Part shown: in pieces, positions 58,586-64,000 of the stretch | Numbering within the stretch: position 1 is the stretch's first letter | Layout of the letters: each line of letters starts with the position of its first letter | Source: Heracleum sosnowskyi | Taxonomy: Eukaryota; Streptophyta; Magnoliopsida; Apiales; Apiaceae | Reading direction: 5' to 3' | Length of the DNA: 64,000 bases | NCBI GenBank assembly: GCA_030848705.1 | Contig: JAUIZM010000015.1 | Location: forward strand, 930,001 to 994,000 | Made by a program: the position numbers and the translations under genes | The notes under the pieces: model-generated | The model's input: the letters and a program-made list of their open reading frames with translations, nothing else | Told to the model about the DNA's origin: nothing | Database searches by the model: none

Positions 58586-60168
58586 ATGACAAACATACGA
58601 AGAACAACCCGAGATACTCAAACTCCTGAGGATCGCCTTGTCACCTCTGAGGCTGATACTCACGGAAATCAACCACCGCCAACTACTGGCGTTGAAGGGG
58701 CGAACATCCCCACCAACACTCAAGGACCGGAAATCCCAATTTCGGTTGAAGGGACGAATCCCCTGCAAATGGTCATTCATGGATCTAATCCACAAGAGAC
58801 CGTTCACCGGCAACCGATCACGACCTCCCCGCTGCTCATGAATGCCCGAAGATCCTTCAACTCCATACTACTGATCTCCCTCAATACGCAAATCAGACTT
58901 TGGGGATGCCAAGCTATGGCATGCCCCCTCGACCCCCAACTGGTGGTAGTGGAGCTAATCCAATCTACCATGAGGCATACGTGCCCCCTTATATTCAAGG
59001 TCTGGGACCCCAAACAAGACTTCAATAGGAGATGAGAGGGACGTTGCCCCAAGAAGGAGACGTTCTTCCCAAACCAATCGGGAACAACCCCAAACTACTA
59101 GGGAGAAACTTGCAGCCCATGAGGCAGAGACTGCAAGGCTAAAAAAACTCCTTGCTGAGGAGGAGGCTACCAACACTCAAGGCCGAGCAACTGGGGGAGT
59201 CCCGATAATCAACTTGGACCCAACGCCAAGAAGGACTAAGAGGGCTGAAGCCCCAAGGGGTGATCCTAGTGTTTTGTTGCCCCTAGGAGATCCTGATGAT
59301 CCTACACCACCATTCACTCAAGACATCATGAAAGCCACCATATCCAGAAAATTCAAGATGCCAACGATTAAGACTTATGATGGAACGGGAGATCCCGCAA
59401 ATCACGTAAGAACCTTCTCCAATGCACTGCTGTTGCAGCCAACCAACGATGCGGTCAAGTGTAGGGCGTTTCCACAAACCTTGGCAGGCATGGCCCAACG
59501 TTGGTATAGCCGTCTACCTCCCAACTCTATTGGGTCATTCAAGGAACTAAGCAAGGCTTTCATCAATCAGTTCATTAGTGGAAGAGTGCATGAGAAAAGT
59601 TCTGCATCGCTCATGGAAATACGTCAAGGAAAGAACGAAGCCCTAAGGGACTACATCAATCGATTTACTCGGGAGGCTTTGAAAGTCCCGGACTTGAAGG
59701 ACAGAGTGGCTATGACAGCCTTGCAACAAGGAACTACTGATGACCACTTCAAAAGGTCGTTGGCTAAACATCCACCCGAGAGCATGCTGAAGCTCCAATA
59801 TAGAGCCAGAAAGTATATCAAGGCTGAAGAAAGCATTAGAAAGTATGAACCCATTGCTGGCGACAGTGGAAACTCAAAGAAAAGGAAAGAAACTCGGGAG
59901 TACGACGTCAAGGAAAAGTTCCCCAGAACATCAAAGAACTCCGATTCTCCCCCCAAGAGAAACAATTTTGGGCCAAAATTCACAGAATATGCAAGATTGA
60001 ATACTCCCAGGAGTCAAATTCTGATGGAGATAGCCAATGAAGAAGATCTCAAATGGCCAAAGCCAATGAGGGCTGATTTGTCCAAACGGAACCAAAATCA
60101 GTTTTGTCGGTTCCACAAAGAAGTCGGTCATGACACCGACGATTGTAGGAAATTAAAAGATGAGATTG
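58586..60168 (+). pseudogene. gag: Gypsy element 2 gag
   Basis: ATG at 58586 (MTNIRRTTRD). A frameshift near 58850 and two small deletions near 59010-59025 break the N-terminal part; the frame reopens by 59022 and runs through the gag core (AQRWYSRLPPNSIGSFKEL) to CRFHKEVGHDTDDCRKLK, ending about 60150. Compared with element 1, roughly 75 bases are missing at about 59015. Confidence 0.85.
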
Positions 60169-63100
60169 AGTTTCTGATACGAAGAGGAAAACTCAGCAAG
60201 TTCACTAAGGATGGAAGCCAAGGGAGCCAAAGGGGGAACTATGAAAGAAAGGATTATGAAAGAAGGGACAACGATCAAGATCGAAATCCCAAGCCCCGAG
60301 GGCCAGTCATCAACATGATATTCGGAGGGCCAACTGCTGCTGGGTCCTCCCGAAACTCAAGAAAAGCTTATGCCCGAGAGGTAATGACTGTAGTTGGAGA
60401 AGCACCGAAGCGTGCCCGAACAGAAGTATCAATAGGTTTTGATGATTCAGACCTAGAGGGAGTGAATTTTCCCCACGATGATCCTTTAGTCATCGTTCCT
60501 GTGATAGGAAATTCTAAAACCAAGAGGGTTTTGGTTGACAATGGAGCTTCGGTGGACATCTTGTTTCATGATGCTTTTATTAAGATGGGCTATACTGATT
60601 CTCAGTTGACACCCTCGAATATGCCCATATATGGATTCAATGGAGTAGAATCAAAGGTAGAAGGCACTATCCAACTCCCAATGACCATGGGGCAAGGGAT
60701 GAATACGTCTACTCAAATGCTGAACTTCATAGTTATAAAGGCAACTTCGACCCACAATGCAATCCTGGGAAGGACTAGTCTTCATGCGTTCAAGGCCGTT
60801 GCCTCATCTTATCATCTGAAAATCAAGTTCCCAACGAGGAATGGGATTGGTGAAGAACGAGGAGACCAAAAGATGGCTAGAAGTTGTTATGTAGCCGCGT
60901 TAAGGCCTGATGGTATCGGGGGGGGGGGGGGGGCAAGTTCTCCCAATTGAAGACATGGATACTGGCGACAATGAGGACCGAAGAGGGAAACCAGCTGAGG
61001 ATTTAATCCCAATTCCCTTAGTCCCTGGTGAACCGGAGAAGGTGACATATGTTGGAGCACTACTACCTGAGCCATTGAAAATCAAGCTCATATCTTTTCT
61101 TCAAGAGAATAATGACGTTTTTGCTTGGACAACGGCTGACATGCCAGGGATTGATCCCCAATTGATAACTCACAAGTTGAATGTGGATCCTGAAAGAAAG
61201 ACAGTGAAACAAAAGAAGAGAAATTTTGCTCCAGAAAGGCAAGAGGCCATTAAACAAGAAGTTGAAAAACTTCTAGAGGCCGGATTCATTGAAGAGATAC
61301 AATTCCCGGAATGGTTGGCTAACCCCGTAATGGTCAAAAAGGCCAATGGGAAATGAAGGATGTGTGTAGACTTCACTGACTTGAATGATGCATGTCCTAA
61401 GGATTGTTTTCCCTTACCAAGGATTGATGCATTAATAGATGCTACAGTTGGACACGAGATGCTCAGCTTCATGGATGGCTTCAGTGGATACAACCAAATC
61501 AAAATGCACAAGGATGACATCTCCAAGGTATCATTCATCACTGACTTTGGTGTTTTCTGTTATCTAATCATGGCATTTGGACTTAAGAATGCAGGGGCAA
61601 CCTACCAAAGATTGGTGAACAAAATTTTTTGACACCTAATTGGAAAAACCATGGAGGTCTACGTAGATGACATGTTAGTCAAGAGCCTTGATAAGGCCGA
61701 TCACATTGAGCACCTCCGAGAGGCATTTGAAGTGCTAAGGCACCACAAGATGATGTTGAATCCAGCTAAGTGTGCCTTTGGTGTAGGCTCGGGAAAGTTT
61801 TTAGGCCTGATGGTTTCCAAGAGAGGAATCGAGGCCAATCCCGACAAAATCAAAGCAATTTTAGACATGGAGCCACCACGGACTGTCAAAGATGTCCAGA
61901 AATTAACGGGAAGAGTGGCAGCATTGGGAAGATTCATCTCCAAGTCAGGAGAGAAGTGTTTACCCTTCTTTAAAGCACTCAAGAAAGTGAAAATTTTTGA
62001 ATGGACAACTGAAAGCCAAGAGGCCTTTGAGGCCCTGAAGAAATACATGGTTGAGGCACCACTGCTGGCAAAGCCCAAGCCAGGGGATATTCTCTATTTG
62101 TACTTGGCGGTCTCTAGCACAGCCCTTGGAGCCGTTTTGGTAAAAGAAGAATTGAAGGTTCAGAAACCCATCTACTATGTTAGTAAGATTCTACATGGGG
62201 CGGAAATAAACTACTCAACGATTGAGAAGTTTGCCTTAGCCTTGATAATGGCCTCAAGAAAGCTACGCCCGTACTTCCAGGCTCACAAGATAGAGGTCTT
62301 GACTGATCAACCTCTAAGAAACATCTTGCATAGCCCTCAAGTTAGTGGAAGGTTGATCAAATGGGCCATTGAATTGGGCGAATTCGACATCAAGTATAAG
62401 CCTCGAACGACCATAAAAGCTCAAGCACGTGCTGACTTCATGGTTGAATGTACCATTGACAACCAAGAAGTCGGGGGACATGAAGTAATAGTGGAGGATG
62501 AGAAATATCAAGAGATGGATTTCAAAGAATATTGGGTGCTCTATTTTGATGGAGCATCAAAAACAAAATCAAGTGGAGCCGGTTTAGTGCTACAAAGTCC
62601 TGATGGATTCCTCATAGAGTATGCACTAAAACTTGACTTCTCAATGACAAACATGAGGCTGAGTATGAAGCTCTGATAGATGGTTTAGGGCTGGCTGGAG
62701 CCTTGAGGGTCAAAACTCTGAAAGTATGTGGAGATTCGAGGCTAGTGGTTTCCCAAGTAAATGGGGAATTTGAGGCCAGGGATGAAGTCATGGCCAAGTA
62801 CTTGAAACTTGTCAAGGCCATCATGACTCAGTTTGATGAATGCTATGTAGAGCACATTCCAAGGGAAGAAAACATGAAGGCTGATGCCTTGTCTAAATTT
62901 GCTTCTTCCGAAATTGAAAACTATGCAGGGAGTGTATACTTCCAAGTCTTGAGGACCCCAAGCATCAACGGAAAGTTGGTAGCACCCATTGATGTTGCTA
63001 GTTGTTGGATAGATCCCATCAAAGCTCATCTGGAAACTGGGTGGTTACCCAACGACACTTCAGAGGCACGAAAGCTGTATGTGAGAGCATTAAGGTATGC

Positions 63101-63517
63101 CCTGATTGAGGGAATTCTATACAAGAAGTCTTTCATCATTCCTTATCTAAAATGCTTGAGACCCCAAGAGGCAGAATTGGCCCTAAGGGAAGTACATGAA
63201 GGAAATTGTGGGCAGCACTTGGGGGGGGGGGGCAGAACCCTTGCTCATAAAGTCACCCGTCTAGGTTTCTACTGGCCAAGCATGCTTTCTGATGCTAAAA
63301 GCTACGTGAAGAAGTGTGAACGGTGCCAGAAACATGCACCAGTGGTTAGACAACCACCAGAGATGATGACATCCATAAACTCACCTATCCTATTCGCCAT
63401 GTGGGGGATGGATATACTTGGACCATTTCCAATGGCAAGTTCGCAAAGAAAGTTCTTGATAGTAGCAATCGACTACTTCACCAAGTGGATTGAGGCTAAA
63501 CCTTTAGCCAAGATAAC
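60169..63517 (+). pseudogene. pol: Gypsy element 2 pol: protease, reverse transcriptase, two RNase H domains, integrase
   Basis: Protease with VLVDNGASVDILFHDA (about 60529-60575). A 16-base G run at 60918-60933 shifts the frame by one. Reverse transcriptase then follows with a TGA at 61354, a TGA at 61630, and YVDDMLVK at 61657. RNase H comes next, then a second RNase H (YFDGASKTKSSGAG at about 62540) with a one-base deletion near 62651 that shifts frame again. The integrase finger and core (GMDILGPF) end at LAKIT where the inserted element begins. A G12 run at 63221 adds two glycines relative to element 1 without changing frame. Confidence 0.9.
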
Positions 63518-64000
63518 TGTAAGATCCGGGAAAATTACGTGTTATTATATGATGTGAAATGAAATTTTAATTTCATATTAAGAGTTATTAAATGTTTTAT
63601 CTGTTTAAACGTGTTAAATTATTCGTTAAATGATTAAATATGTGACAATGTGATGCTATGTGATATGTGTGGGGAATTTGAAACTATTTTGAAAAGGGTG
63701 TTATACTATTTTATTTTATTTTAATTATTGAAAAGAAAATTTGGATCGTTCCCAAATTATTCGGGCAATTGGTATATCGTTCGTACCAATATTTCATTCG
63801 TTAAAGTGAAACGTATTCGAAAATATTCGTAATAGAAGTATTTTGGTTCGTATATCTATTATTAAACGATACTTGTAGTTATCCGTACTTTATGGATGCT
63901 TATCGTCTCGTGAAACGTGTATTCTGCTTTATTAAAGATTTAAAGCGTTTATTTTGTTAAATTATATTTAAAGCGATCTATCGGATCAGTATCGATCCAA
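63518..64000 (+). mobile_element. Start of another LTR element inserted in gypsy element 2
   Basis: Homology to element 1 stops exactly at 63517. The new sequence starts TGTAAGATCCGGG, a typical TG start of an LTR, after ataac (63513-63517), the probable target site. It runs to the window end without coding signal. The other end lies outside. Confidence 0.65.

Larger units (their letters stand above)
58080..63517 (+). mobile_element. Ty3/gypsy LTR retrotransposon, Tat lineage (element 2), cut at its 3' side
   Basis: A close relative of the element at 21769, colinear from the end of the 5' LTR to the integrase. The LTR start is uncertain because the matching 3' LTR is outside the window. It keeps protease and the full reverse transcriptase that element 1 has lost, but has stops, frameshifts and small deletions. 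The integrase is interrupted at 63517 by another LTR element. Confidence 0.88.

Overview
The window is nuclear DNA from a flowering plant, most likely a eudicot. It is AT-rich, full of plant LTR retrotransposons, a plant L1-type LINE, Helitron ends and MITEs, and it holds one host gene with about 17 coding exons and GT-AG introns. Species cannot be told from the sequence alone. About 14 kb is the host gene locus; nearly everything else is mobile DNA, much of it nested.

Layout. 1-938 and 14011-16563 are a head-to-tail series of non-autonomous Helitrons in minus orientation, interrupted at 939-14010 by a 13 kb Ty1/copia element of Sirevirus type on the minus strand. The copia element has long LTRs, a Met-tRNA-like primer site, gag, pol and an extra 1141-codon ORF between pol and the 3' LTR. 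16564-21768 holds more Helitron remnants, a LINE 3' fragment and a foldback MITE. 21769-28313 is a Ty3/gypsy element of the Tat lineage (two RNase H domains) with a perfect 5-bp target duplication. It sits inside an older Helitron complex (20430-30638), which itself split a MITE.

Host gene. 31234-44563 (minus) encodes a bifunctional mRNA-capping enzyme: an N-terminal RNA 5'-triphosphatase of cysteine-phosphatase type (HCTHGYNRTG) fused to a C-terminal guanylyltransferase (KADG). I assembled 17 coding exons that join in frame to 656 residues. A leader exon, TATA box and leader intron lie upstream (to about 45470). Its introns carry a 962-bp Helitron, a 384-bp hAT-type MITE with an 8-bp target duplication, a 494-bp MITE and long G/C homopolymers.

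45470-64000 is again mobile DNA: a 5'-truncated LINE with an open reverse transcriptase-RNase H frame lying head-to-head with the capping-enzyme promoter, a 2.1 kb composite Helitron (48548-50646), a 531-bp tandem duplication, AT-rich Helitron debris, and a second Tat-lineage element (about 58080-63517). That second element is cut at 63518 by the start of another LTR element that runs off the window.

No autonomous Helitron replicase-helicase, tRNA, rRNA or CRISPR array was seen. The most unusual signals are Helitron insertion into the 5' terminus of another Helitron, iteron-like repeats inside the Helitrons, a Helitron placed 16 bases from a splice acceptor, and the extra ORF and repeated palindromes of the copia element.
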